NCBI GenBank assembly: GCA_040386335.1 | Contig: JAZKFT010000015.1 | Coordinates: 1 to 64,000, forward strand | Direction of reading: 5' to 3' | DNA length: 64,000 nucleotides | Origin: JAZKFT01 sp040386335 | GTDB lineage: Bacteria; Bacteroidota; Bacteroidia; Chitinophagales; Chitinophagaceae | In this document: positions 34,373 through 43,726 of the stretch, piece by piece | Layout of the letters: each line of letters begins with the position of its first letter | Numbering within the stretch: position 1 is the first letter of the stretch | Position numbers and translations under genes: made by a program | The notes under the pieces: model-generated | The model's database searches: none | What the model was told of the DNA's origin: nothing | Seen by the model: the letters and a program-made list of their open reading frames with translations, nothing else

Positions 34373-37012
34373 TCAGCGTTTTATTGAAGACCGTCTGCCT
34401 GCGGGTTGTACCAGGTATCCGCTTTTGCCGTTTCCTTGCTGCTCCTGTCCCAGCATGTTTGGCGCTGACGGAACCCCACCACCGCAGGCGCCTATCGCTG
34501 CTTCAAATACTGTTTCATCATCATAGGAAGCTGCTTCAAAGCCTACTTTTAAATCGATCTGGGTGCCGGCTTTGTAAAATACTTTAGCACCTGTTCCATA
34601 CACCCATGCCGTAGAGCTGATGGAGTTGCCAGCCTGCTGGTAGTAAGGCATATTAATGGCCTGGTTGGCTGTGGTAAGGTTCAGGTCGGTTTGGCATGCA
34701 TTATACAATGAGCTTTCCCAGATACCACGGCCATAAGTACCAACACGCATCTTATTGTCTGCAGCACTAAATTCAATATCGGTAATTTCTACAACCGGCA
34801 GTCCATTGCTATACGGTATCCAGTCGCCCAGGTTATTCTCCCGGTAAAAAACACCGATGTCGGTACCAATATAAACGGGGTCGTTTCCGTCGGAACCCGC
34901 AGAACCATACACCACTGTGTTAATCGGGATATTGGGCAATGAACCACTAATATTGGTAAAGGTGGCTCCGCCATCAGAGGAGTAGAAAACCTTGGTTCCG
35001 TTGGTATAACCGCCATAGGTAAGCCATATTTCCAGCGAATTGCCAGGATTGATGGCCAGGTCGGTAATGGGCGGATTGCTGCTACGCAACTGGCTGATGA
35101 TATTGGTCCAGGTGCTGCCCCCATCATCGGAGCGGCTTACAAAATTCCTCGCGCTTCCGTCATCTGTATACTCATTGCTCCCATTATACATCCGCCTGGC
35201 ATTGCTATTACCCACTTTAATAAAAGTATTGCCCCAGTTTCTTAGCCTGGCAAAATTGTTCCAGCCAAAACTGCCCCGCCAGGCTTTAACCAGGGCATTG
35301 GTATAGCTTAAGAAAATAGTATCGTGGTCGCCCGGGTGTACTGCTATGGGAACCACCCAATTGTTGCCAACATTAATATTGTATGCATCCAATAGTTCGG
35401 GGTTTATAATTTCCGTAAAGCTGCTGCCACTACTGGAAGATCTATAAAAGTTGCCTCCCTGTGTACTGGCAAATGCCACTGAAGCCGTGATTCCGTAACT
35501 ACAATCCATTCCATCGGCCCCAAGGGTCTGTGTAAAACCGGAACTGCCGGTGTTCCTTTTATTCGTACCATTATCCTGCAGCCCCCCGATTAACTGATTT
35601 GCATCAACTTCTGACACTGCTATTTCGTAATACTGAGATACGGCAAGACCGGTATTAAGATCGTCCCAGCTTTCGCCATGGTCGTCGCTTACATACACGC
35701 CGCCATCGCCACACATATACAGCTTATTGTTCAGGGGATTATAGGCAAGGTCGTGTATATCATCATGATAGTCAGTGTTCTCTTGAAAGGTGAAAGAAGC
35801 GCCGCTATTTGTGGTGATCCATTCCCTGATGCCGCCGGTGATTACATAGGCAGAGTTGTCTGGCTTTACGGCAATAGCGAGATCGTAGCCACTTTGATCC
35901 GCCTCATCTACCCCTGTGCCGGATCGACCTAAAATATTGGGTGTATTGTTTACCAGCGTATGGGTACCATCGGCATCGTTGTGTCGATAAAGACCTCTGA
36001 AATGCACGCTGTCGGTTACCTCACCTGCCAGTACCCAGACCCTGTTGGGATTGGATGGACACACTGCAATTGCGGTGCGGCCCGAGCCCGGCATTGAGCC
36101 CCTGAGCTGGAAAGTAGCGCCGTCATTAATTGACCTGTAAAACCCTGTTTGAGAAGCGGTAAAAACCGTTGAGGGTGCGCCGGGCTTAAACTCAATATCC
36201 CAAACCCGGAAAGTGGCGACTCCTGTGGCTAATTGCCAGGTATTGCCTCCATTAGTAGTACGGTACACACCATCGTCTGTGGCTACCATTAGTATATTGG
36301 CATTGGTGGGGTGCATTACGATCTTATAAGCCCTCATTTGATCACTCTCAGCAAATTCCAGCCCGGTTTGAAACCATGTTTGTCCGCCGTCAAAGCTCTT
36401 TAAAACCCCGGTAGTGTACTTTGCATATTCAAACTGCGCAAAAGCACCGCCATTAACAGACTCGCCATCACCCGTTAGTAAATACAGCACGTTGGTGTTG
36501 TTGTAATCTATCACCATGCCGATGGTGTTTATGTTGGGTAAGCCATTGGTGAGACAGGTCCACCCGGCCCCGGAATTAGTTGTTCTCCAAAGGCCACCAC
36601 CGGCACTGCTCACATAAAATGTACTGGCATTGGTGGGGTGAAAGGTGATCCGGTTTACACGGCCAATTCCATTTTTACCACCCGAAACCGATGTTGGTCC
36701 AATCAGACTCCAGGCACCTGTATTGGCGGTGGGGGCATTTACACCATTTGTTTGGGTGAGATAATCAGTTTGTACCAGTGCGTCCTGTTTGTATTGGCTG
36801 TTGTCTACCAGCCTTCCATCCAGCCCGACACGGGTTTTGTAATACCATTCCCAGCGCTTAAACTGTTTGTATCCCGGGGCTTTTTTACCCGCCTGGTCGT
36901 AATACTCGTTGGTTCTTTTTACCGTTTCGAAAAAGTTGATACCACCGCTTTGAGATCTCAATATAAAGGGGGTGAGTAGCAAAAGGCTAACGGATATAAC
37001 GAAAAATTTCAT
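34373..37012 (-). CDS. secreted BNR/sortilin-like beta-propeller protein
   Basis: Start at 37012 (MKFFVISVSLLLLTPF) is chosen for its signal peptide. The 879-residue product is built of BNR-type repeats of the form VYRTTNGGNTW and VYVSDDHGESW, which fold as beta-propellers in sortilins and glycosidase-like proteins. At least ten are visible. Before the last 40 residues is a segment YKAGTQIDLKVGFEAASYDDETVFEA common at the C-terminus of secreted Bacteroidota proteins. No catalytic motif is obvious. It may be a surface-bound carbohydrate- or protein-binding factor sensed by the kinase next door, but that is inference. Confidence 0.85.
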   Translation of the reverse strand: MKFFVISVSLLLLTPFILRSQSGGINFFETVKRTNEYYDQAGKKAPGYKQFKRWEWYYKTRVGLDGRLVDNSQYKQDALVQTDYLTQTNGVNAPTANTGAWSLIGPTSVSGGKNGIGRVNRITFHPTNASTFYVSSAGGGLWRTTNSGAGWTCLTNGLPNINTIGMVIDYNNTNVLYLLTGDGESVNGGAFAQFEYAKYTTGVLKSFDGGQTWFQTGLEFAESDQMRAYKIVMHPTNANILMVATDDGVYRTTNGGNTWQLATGVATFRVWDIEFKPGAPSTVFTASQTGFYRSINDGATFQLRGSMPGSGRTAIAVCPSNPNRVWVLAGEVTDSVHFRGLYRHNDADGTHTLVNNTPNILGRSGTGVDEADQSGYDLAIAVKPDNSAYVITGGIREWITTNSGASFTFQENTDYHDDIHDLAYNPLNNKLYMCGDGGVYVSDDHGESWDDLNTGLAVSQYYEIAVSEVDANQLIGGLQDNGTNKRNTGSSGFTQTLGADGMDCSYGITASVAFASTQGGNFYRSSSSGSSFTEIINPELLDAYNINVGNNWVVPIAVHPGDHDTIFLSYTNALVKAWRGSFGWNNFARLRNWGNTFIKVGNSNARRMYNGSNEYTDDGSARNFVSRSDDGGSTWTNIISQLRSSNPPITDLAINPGNSLEIWLTYGGYTNGTKVFYSSDGGATFTNISGSLPNIPINTVVYGSAGSDGNDPVYIGTDIGVFYRENNLGDWIPYSNGLPVVEITDIEFSAADNKMRVGTYGRGIWESSLYNACQTDLNLTTANQAINMPYYQQAGNSISSTAWVYGTGAKVFYKAGTQIDLKVGFEAASYDDETVFEAAIGACGGGVPSAPNMLGQEQQGNGKSGYLVQPAGRRSSIKR

Positions 37013-37096
37013 TTTGTAATGTTTTCTGTACATGGATAAGAAAAGCCCCGGCAACAGGAGCCATTTCATTCAATCAAGGCATTCTCCACAGCACTA

Positions 37097-38680
37097 TCAC
37101 TTGTTCACCTGTTTTTTCAGTTCGTTGATTTGTTCTTGCTGCTGAAGGATGTACAGGGTCAGTTCTTCTATTTTCTCCATCATCTTTTTTTGCATAATGC
37201 CTACGTCAATACCTTCCTTTTCCATTTCTTTGGCCGGGGGTATATTGGGCAAATGTTTGTTTGTTTTTATGAAATGTCCCAGGTCAGACAAGGTGGGCAT
37301 CTTGTATTGTTCGTCGAACACATAATCGGGCCAGGCGGTATTCAGCTTGATACGTACTTCTTCACATATTATTTTGCCTGTTACTGCGAGCTTATAACCA
37401 TCCGCAGTATTTTTCACGGTACCAACGGCTATTTGCGTGGCATCCAAATGAAGCTTGCCTCCGTTTACACCAATGAACAAGTCGGTTGCTCCCTGTTCGA
37501 TAAAACCCCGGTAGGTATTGTTATAAGAGAAACCAATGCTGGGATTGGTGCCGTTTACCCTGATGGCTTCGCCATCTACATTAAATGTCGTCCTGGCGCC
37601 TATACTTACCTGGCCGCCGTCGTTCTGAATGGTCAGCGTGCCGGCACCCGCTCCATTCCTCGCCATTATTTCGTTGTTGTCCATGATCAGGTTGGTGCTG
37701 CCCAGCACGGGTTCTCCCAGCATCAGGTATCCGTTGGTAGAAAATCCGATTCCCGCATCTTCGCCGCCCATAATATGTAGCTTGGCCGATGGATTAGGAG
37801 TTCCAATTCCCATTTCGCCTGCAGGGTCGATGGTGACATGGTCGGTTCCATTGGTACGAATGATCACCTTGCCGAAATTATTAGCTGAATTGGTACCCAA
37901 CCGCAGGTCATCGGTATCGGTCAGTTGCATAAATCCTTTTTTCTGATCGGTTTCGCCTAGGTTGGTGGGTGGCCGGGTGAATTGAATTGTTCCGTCGATG
38001 TCCCTGATTACGAGGTTATCACCCGTATAAGTGTTGAGCTGTAATTGACCAGATGGGTTGGCTGTACCAATACCTACTTCTCCATTCGTATTGATAGTTA
38101 GATCGTTCCCTTTTCCTGCGCCGCCGGATGCAATACGTATATAATTGGCGAGGTTTGGATCTTCCACATAGTTGATAGCTCCGAGAGTATCACCGCTACG
38201 GCGCCATTGCAGACCACCCGCTTTGTATTCAGTAGAAGGAATGTCGAAAATCAGGTGCGGACTTTTCCCGGCCCGATTATCTTGCAGATAGATACTGCCA
38301 TTGTTGATATGGACTTTTTGATCCGGGCTAAAAGTGCCAATACCGATACTATCTGTAAGGTTATATAAATACCTGCTGCTGGACGACGTTTTATCCCAGT
38401 AATCAAAATTTTCGTTCAGGAATTTTTTCCACTCGCTACCATTAAAATAGAAAAACTCACCAAAGTCTATATCGTACACAATCAGGCCAGCAGCAGGATT
38501 TAGAATGTCGGCCCGCTGCTGGTTACCCATTCGCGGTATTAGAATGCCTTTAGTGGTACTGCGTATGTCCAGCACAGCACTTGCATTGGGATTGGTGGTT
38601 CCAATGCCTACGCTTTGTTGTGCTGTAGTAATACTGCTAAAAAATAAAAGTGTGATGAATAATGAAAATAATTGCTTCAT
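37097..38680 (-). CDS. tail-fibre-like exported protein with VGIGT repeats
   Basis: A 527-residue protein with a signal peptide (MKQLFSLFITLLFFSSITTAQ). It has repeated VGIGTxNPxxxL(H/Q) motifs, first at QSVGIGTTNPNASAVLDI and then at EVGIGTANP and EMGIGTPNP. These are typical of trimeric fibre-like proteins in Bacteroidota. The C-terminal 75 residues are a conserved chaperone-like tail: WPDYVFDEQYKMPTLSDLG, then a coiled coil ending at KKQVNK. It is probably a secreted fibre or adhesin. It sits in the same strand and order as the propeller protein and the kinase. Confidence 0.85.
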   Translation of the reverse strand: MKQLFSLFITLLFFSSITTAQQSVGIGTTNPNASAVLDIRSTTKGILIPRMGNQQRADILNPAAGLIVYDIDFGEFFYFNGSEWKKFLNENFDYWDKTSSSSRYLYNLTDSIGIGTFSPDQKVHINNGSIYLQDNRAGKSPHLIFDIPSTEYKAGGLQWRRSGDTLGAINYVEDPNLANYIRIASGGAGKGNDLTINTNGEVGIGTANPSGQLQLNTYTGDNLVIRDIDGTIQFTRPPTNLGETDQKKGFMQLTDTDDLRLGTNSANNFGKVIIRTNGTDHVTIDPAGEMGIGTPNPSAKLHIMGGEDAGIGFSTNGYLMLGEPVLGSTNLIMDNNEIMARNGAGAGTLTIQNDGGQVSIGARTTFNVDGEAIRVNGTNPSIGFSYNNTYRGFIEQGATDLFIGVNGGKLHLDATQIAVGTVKNTADGYKLAVTGKIICEEVRIKLNTAWPDYVFDEQYKMPTLSDLGHFIKTNKHLPNIPPAKEMEKEGIDVGIMQKKMMEKIEELTLYILQQQEQINELKKQVNK

Positions 38681-38841
38681 GGCGGTTTGTTTTTAGAATA
38701 CAATCTTAGGAAAGGCGTTCGCTACGGCATGATATTGTTATCTAATGGCAATAAAAACCGAGTATGCGGTATTGCAGGATACTAAAATGGACAAGTTCCA
38801 AAAACCGTAATGGAATTGCGATAGCTTTCAGAAAAAAAAAC

Positions 38842-39507
38842 ATGAGGACTTGTCAACTATTTGTTTTCATAATGATGGTCCATGGCTTATTTTCTGCCTG
38901 TAACAGTAACAATGCACGCTTAACCAGAATAAGCTCAATTGTCAATAAAGAAGTATACTACGGTCAGGCAAGCGAATGGGTCACACAAGATACTTTAACC
39001 CAGTACGCGCTTGATTTCAACAAGGCATTTGCACTTAGCCCTATACAACAATCTTCGTCAGGCATCGAAATAAGAATTTATTATCGGGGAGCTTTTTGTG
39101 AAAGATTTTTTATACAGACTTTTAATGGTGAATCATCATACATCACACTGTTAAACTGTGGAGGAAAAAGGCGGAACGACTCGCTATTTATGAAAACCGG
39201 AAATATCATACAAGCTACAGCTGGGACAAACCAATTAATGATCGCCTATTTAGACTCGCTTCCATCATCGCTCATTTGGGAAGACAAAGTGGAAGACGTA
39301 CTCGATGCTGCCAATACGTATTTTATTGAGTTAAAACAAGGGCCAATCATCAAGCGGATTTTAATTGCCAATCCTTTTGATAAAGAGATGATTGACGATA
39401 ACGGCCGGCACATTTCTCAATTCCTAAAAAATATCAGTACGACATATTCTTTTCGATTTTTCGATGGCTGGAACAAAATTGATAGTCTGGCTTTTCGAAA
39501 CAACTAA
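38842..39507 (+). CDS. hypothetical lipoprotein
   Basis: Start at 38842 is chosen (MRTCQLFVFIMMVHGLFSAC), giving a lipobox with Cys20. The 221-residue mature frame has no domain I recognise; RRNDSLFMKTGNIIQATAG and YFIELKQGPIIKRI are visible. The base composition is AT-richer than its neighbours, which fits a lineage-specific gene. It lies just upstream of mutL on the same strand but with a separate promoter. Confidence 0.65.
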   Translation: MRTCQLFVFIMMVHGLFSACNSNNARLTRISSIVNKEVYYGQASEWVTQDTLTQYALDFNKAFALSPIQQSSSGIEIRIYYRGAFCERFFIQTFNGESSYITLLNCGGKRRNDSLFMKTGNIIQATAGTNQLMIAYLDSLPSSLIWEDKVEDVLDAANTYFIELKQGPIIKRILIANPFDKEMIDDNGRHISQFLKNISTTYSFRFFDGWNKIDSLAFRNN

Positions 39508-39552
39508 TTTGATTCTTCAAAAATTCCCTCCGGAAACCCCCTTTCCAAACCT

Positions 39553-39560
39553 TAGTTTTG
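39553..39560 (+). promoter_or_regulatory. -7 element of mutL
   Basis: TAGTTTTG fits TAnnTTTG. It lies 22 bases before the GTG start, with the strong AAGGAG ribosome site between. No -33 TTG at 19 bases. Confidence 0.4.
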
Positions 39561-39582
39561 CCGCTTAACCAAGGAAGGAGAA

Positions 39583-41574
39583 GTGCCAGATATTATACAA
39601 TTACTGCCCAATAATATAGCAAACCAGATAGCCGCTGGTGAAGTGATACAACGCCCCGCAAGCGCGGTGAAGGAACTGTTGGAAAATGCAGTAGACGCCG
39701 GCGCCAGCGAGATCAAACTGATTGTGAATGATGCCGGAAAAGCACTGGTACAGGTAATAGACAATGGTAAGGGAATGAGTATCACAGATGCCAGGATGTC
39801 TTTTGAAAGACATGCCACATCGAAGATCCAGACCATTGAAGACCTATTTCGCATCAAAACGATGGGTTTCCGGGGCGAAGCTTTAGCATCCATTGCTGCT
39901 GTAGCGCAGGTGGAACTGAAAACCAAAAAGGCCGATGAAGAACTGGGAACTTTTATAGAAATAGAGAACAGTACCGTTTTGAAACAAGAACCTGTTGCTG
40001 CACCCGATGGCACCAGCATCGCCATGAAAAATCTATTCTTTAATGTGCCGGCGAGACGGAATTTCTTAAAAAGCAATCCCAGCGAACTCAGGCATATCAT
40101 CGAGGAATTTATTAGAGTGGCGATGTCTTTTCCCGATGTCCATTTTTCATTTTTAAGCAACGGCCAGCAGGTTTTCTTTTTGGAAAAAGGGAGTCTCAAG
40201 CAACGCATTGTACAAATCCTTGGCAATAACTACGCAGCCAGGCTGGTACCGATCCAGGAAGACACGGATTACCTTACCATCCGGGGATTTGTCGGGAAGC
40301 CGGAAACGGCCAAGAAGACCCGGGGCGACCAGTATTTCTTTGTAAATAACAGGTTTATCAAAAGCGCTTATCTCAACCATGCGGTGATGGGCGCTTTTAA
40401 CCAAATGATCGCCAGGGACAGTTTCCCTATGTACGTGCTATTCATAGACCTGGACCCGGCGCAGGTGGATATCAATGTGCATCCCACCAAACAGGAGATC
40501 AAATTTGAAGATGAGAAGATCGTTTATGCTTTTGTGCAGGCGGCTGTAAAACATGCGCTGGCACAGTTTAGCGTTGCCCCCTCTTTGGATTTTACCCTTG
40601 ATGCCAATATCCAGCAGCTGGATGCGGTTAGCAAACCTTTTACCGACCACAAGAAAGAGCAGGCCACAGGCAGTTCGCTGTACAATACATTTACCCAAAA
40701 GGATCAGGCCCATAAAATAGAACCGAGCAACCTGCAATCCTGGAAAGAAATGCGGCAGCAGGATAGAGAGATAAAGGAGGCGATTGGGAGGCAACAGTCA
40801 ACTGTCGACCGTCAACCGTCGACCGATGAACAATCAGAGGATAGTCTTTCCGTAGACGGTGAACGGTCGACGGTGGACGCAAAGCCCTGGCAGAGCGAAC
40901 TGGCCAAATTGAAAGAGGATTTTTTTAAGCAATCTGATAAAACGGCTTACACGGATTTTGAGCATGAGTTGCGACCGGTAAGCCGGGAGCAGCGCTTCGC
41001 TATTTTGCCCGATACCCCTCTGTTGCAACTGCACAATACCTATATCGTTGCATCCGGCAACAATGGCTATTTTTTGATACACCAGCAGGCGGCGCATGAA
41101 CGTGTATTGTATGAACAATTTCAACAGGCGATGCATGGACGCGGGATGGCTGCCCAACGGAGTTTGTTCCCGGTTACCATAGAATTAAGCCCGGCGGATA
41201 CCGTGATGCTTGGTGAACTACTACCAGACCTCAACCTGTTGGGCTATTTGATAGAACCCTTTGGCAGCAACACTTTTGTGATACAGGGCACACCCGCCGA
41301 TACCAGCCAGGGAAATGAAAAACGAATTATGGAACAGCTGCTGGAGCAATACAAACATTTCAACAGCGAAGTGCGGTTTAGCAAAAGAGAAAAGCTGATA
41401 CGAAGTATGGCCTGGCAGCAATGTATAAAGCCCGGTAAACCACTGATGGAAAAAGAAATGCGCAACCTGCTGGAACAACTGGTACTTTGCAATATACCTA
41501 ACGTTACGCCTGGTGGTAATCCTACATATATTGCTTATAACCTGGGGCAGCTGGCGAAGATGTTTGGAAAATGA
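39583..41574 (+). CDS. mutL: DNA mismatch repair protein MutL
   Basis: A 663-residue MutL that couples mismatch recognition to strand repair. The start is GTG at 39583 with an upstream AAGGAGAA ribosome binding site. The N-terminal GHKL ATPase has the motifs NQIAAGEVIQRPASAVKELLENAVDAG, DNGKGM and TMGFRGEALASI. The C-terminal dimerisation domain starts about residue 470 (HNTYIVASGNNGYFLIHQQAAHER). The latent-endonuclease motif DQHA(X)2E(X)4E appears as HQQAAHERVLYEQF. The linker at about residues 405-433 contains an in-frame insertion of imperfect palindrome DNA (40797-40878). Confidence 0.97.
   Translation: MPDIIQLLPNNIANQIAAGEVIQRPASAVKELLENAVDAGASEIKLIVNDAGKALVQVIDNGKGMSITDARMSFERHATSKIQTIEDLFRIKTMGFRGEALASIAAVAQVELKTKKADEELGTFIEIENSTVLKQEPVAAPDGTSIAMKNLFFNVPARRNFLKSNPSELRHIIEEFIRVAMSFPDVHFSFLSNGQQVFFLEKGSLKQRIVQILGNNYAARLVPIQEDTDYLTIRGFVGKPETAKKTRGDQYFFVNNRFIKSAYLNHAVMGAFNQMIARDSFPMYVLFIDLDPAQVDINVHPTKQEIKFEDEKIVYAFVQAAVKHALAQFSVAPSLDFTLDANIQQLDAVSKPFTDHKKEQATGSSLYNTFTQKDQAHKIEPSNLQSWKEMRQQDREIKEAIGRQQSTVDRQPSTDEQSEDSLSVDGERSTVDAKPWQSELAKLKEDFFKQSDKTAYTDFEHELRPVSREQRFAILPDTPLLQLHNTYIVASGNNGYFLIHQQAAHERVLYEQFQQAMHGRGMAAQRSLFPVTIELSPADTVMLGELLPDLNLLGYLIEPFGSNTFVIQGTPADTSQGNEKRIMEQLLEQYKHFNSEVRFSKREKLIRSMAWQQCIKPGKPLMEKEMRNLLEQLVLCNIPNVTPGGNPTYIAYNLGQLAKMFGK
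40797..40878. repeat. imperfect palindrome inserted in the mutL linker
   Basis: Arms of 27 bases (40797-40823 and 40852-40878) match at 22 of 27 positions as reverse complements, separated by 28 bases. The core word is GTCGACCGT. The repeat encodes low-complexity, Ser/Thr/Asp-rich residues (STVDRQPSTDE and DGERSTVDA) in the flexible linker, so an in-frame insertion is tolerated. Confidence 0.65.
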
Positions 41575-41612
41575 TTTTTTACGGAACAACACTTAACCGA
41601 TAAGGGCGTTGC

Positions 41613-42167
41613 CTACTTATAAATTTCCGCCAACGAAATCTTTGTATTGAGTAGTCCCAATTTTATTTCTTCAAAGAGTTCAGTGTATGTATGACTCACC
41701 CAATCGCCGCCAGTCGTACGTTCATACAAAAAAACAACTTGCTTGTCGGGCTCTACCAATAAATAATAATTAAGAGTATCTATTTTACTATACTGGATAA
41801 ACTTGTCAGTAAAATCATACTTGCGAGTAGTGTCGCTTAAAATCTCTACTATCAAAAAGGGGTTTGTCACAAAATAAGATTGCATGTCCTGCTCTTGTTT
41901 TTTTACCAAAACAACATCGGGATAGGAAAAAATATTTACCGCAGCCTGCACTTTTACTTCCAGGCAATAAGTTTCCCACCCGTTATTATTCAGTTTTTCG
42001 TCTAACAACTTTGCAATGTTCTTTGCTCTTTTATTGTGCTGTAGGGTAGTACCGGGAATTGGTATAAGTTTACCATGATAGTATTCGTGGCGTATGGTGG
42101 AATATTTTTCCAGTTCTAAGTATTCCAACACGGTATAGTCCTTTTCAAGTTCAACCATCTCTTTCAT
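41613..42167 (-). CDS. Uma2-family (DUF820) PD-(D/E)XK protein
   Basis: Start 42167 is chosen because GGAGGA lies seven bases upstream; the longer frame would overlap dacB. The 184-residue product has the Uma2-type nuclease fold: EYYHGKLIPIPGTTLQHN, then FSYPDVVLVKKQ and FLIVEILSDTTRKYDFTDKFIQYSKI. The Asp in YPDVV and the Glu and Lys that follow are the expected metal ligands. The biological role of Uma2 proteins is not settled. Confidence 0.85.
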   Translation of the reverse strand: MKEMVELEKDYTVLEYLELEKYSTIRHEYYHGKLIPIPGTTLQHNKRAKNIAKLLDEKLNNNGWETYCLEVKVQAAVNIFSYPDVVLVKKQEQDMQSYFVTNPFLIVEILSDTTRKYDFTDKFIQYSKIDTLNYYLLVEPDKQVVFLYERTTGGDWVSHTYTELFEEIKLGLLNTKISLAEIYK

Positions 42168-42199
42168 AAGTATATCCTCCAGAATTAAAATTACAGCAT

Positions 42200-43636
42200 T
42201 CAATTCTTTTCCCACAGGCTCATCACAAACTTTTCTACAGCTTTACGAACATTGGTCGCCGTGCCTGTATGGTTATTTACCAATATGCTAAAGATGAGCA
42301 TGCTGTTGTTTTTGGTAAACAAATAACCACTTAAAGCTACCTGTCCGCTGAGGGTGCCGGTTTTCGCAAATATTTGATTGGCGATGGGTTTGTAGAGACT
42401 TGTCAATGTTCCTTCTCCGCCGGTAGGCAGTATGTTTTTCATTCGTTCGATGCCGAATTCTGTTTTCATTTTTTCCAGGATTTTTACAAAATCCTGTGGG
42501 GTAAAAAGGTTGTACCGGCTCAGGCCGCTGCCATCTACCCATACCGGCTTTTGTGGAAGATCTTTCAGGTCGGTTTTTAGGAGCGTGTCAATGATCGCCC
42601 GGTCGTTCATATAGCCCAGCTTTTCGTTGCTTACCATCAGCAGGGTTTGTTCAGCGAAGAAGTTGTCGCTGCGGTGCATCATGGGTTTGAGGAGGGAGTC
42701 GGTGGGTTGGGAATGGATTACATGAATTTGCAAATGTTTCGGTATTTCCGGATAAAGGCTATTGTCGGACATCCCTGTTAATCTTATTTTATTGATACCA
42801 AAATCCTTTTCTAATATATGTACAACTGTTGCCTTGGTATCAGTAAAAAAAGGAATTTCTGTTTGAGTGAATTTAGACGATGCATAATTAATTGTAAGCG
42901 CATTACTATTTCTGTCACGTCTAATATTAAAATTTTGCAACGCTGATTTTTCAATAACGGAATCTCTCATTTCTATTTTGGATGCAATCATAGACGGGAG
43001 GATAAAAGAACTATCCAGGTTATCCAAACTTGACGGTACTGTTGTCCACTTTAGACCTATAGAACGCTGAACATTTTGATGGGGTCGATATTGAAATTCT
43101 TTAAGCTTTATTTTAATTGTATTGCCATAAATGGGCATCGGACTTCTTTCGGCCATATAACTCTCATTGTAATCATCCCAAGACCATCCTTTTCCGAATG
43201 CATTTTCCTTCCATTCATTTTTGCCTATATACAGGCTTCTTTTTTCCATTTTTAGAAAATCAAGCACAGGCTGTTCAGTAAAATCACTATGTAAAAAAGT
43301 GGGGTCTCCCGTGGGGAAAATATTGATTGCTGTATCTGAAAAATTTTGATAGCCCAATCCCACCAAACTATCCCCTAAATACTTCATCCCTGCATAACAG
43401 CTAAACAACTTGGTATTGCTGGCGGGTACAAAATATTTGTCGCTCTGGTGGCTGAATAAAGCCTTTCCTGTGGATGGACTGTACACATAAATACCCGTGT
43501 GGCTTCCGGCAAGTACACTGTCGGCCAGCAATATTTCCATACTGGAGGGAACGGTGACGGCGATGCGTTTTGAGGGGGAACAGGAAAAGAGGATCGCAAC
43601 TGTTACTACCAGACTTAACCAGGATTTATTTATCAT
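42200..43636 (-). CDS. dacB: D-alanyl-D-alanine carboxypeptidase/endopeptidase (PBP4/DacB)
   Basis: A 478-residue class C penicillin-binding protein that trims peptidoglycan cross-links in the periplasm. The lipoprotein-like N-terminus (VTVAILFSCSPSKR) is followed by the active-site Ser73 in SNTK, the SDN motif in MHRSDNFFAEQ and the KTG box in FAKTGTLSG. The first 85 and last 170 residues are ordinary in composition. The middle (about 42720-43340) is strikingly AT-rich: I counted 27% GC in 42781-42840 against 55% in 42661-42720. This suggests a mosaic gene. Confidence 0.93.
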   Translation of the reverse strand: MINKSWLSLVVTVAILFSCSPSKRIAVTVPSSMEILLADSVLAGSHTGIYVYSPSTGKALFSHQSDKYFVPASNTKLFSCYAGMKYLGDSLVGLGYQNFSDTAINIFPTGDPTFLHSDFTEQPVLDFLKMEKRSLYIGKNEWKENAFGKGWSWDDYNESYMAERSPMPIYGNTIKIKLKEFQYRPHQNVQRSIGLKWTTVPSSLDNLDSSFILPSMIASKIEMRDSVIEKSALQNFNIRRDRNSNALTINYASSKFTQTEIPFFTDTKATVVHILEKDFGINKIRLTGMSDNSLYPEIPKHLQIHVIHSQPTDSLLKPMMHRSDNFFAEQTLLMVSNEKLGYMNDRAIIDTLLKTDLKDLPQKPVWVDGSGLSRYNLFTPQDFVKILEKMKTEFGIERMKNILPTGGEGTLTSLYKPIANQIFAKTGTLSGQVALSGYLFTKNNSMLIFSILVNNHTGTATNVRKAVEKFVMSLWEKN

Positions 43637-43704
43637 TCATAGCTACTTTGTAAAAATGAATGTACACAGAACTTACAGTATAAATCCCTTTGAAAGGATT
43701 CAAT

Positions 43705-43712
43705 TACTTTTG
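43705..43712 (+). promoter_or_regulatory. -7 element of lpxC/fabZ
   Basis: TACTTTTG fits TAnnTTTG, 14 bases before the ATG at 43727 (23 before the alternative start at 43736). No TTG at 19 bases upstream. Confidence 0.35.
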
Positions 43713-43726
43713 ACGCTATTAAATAA

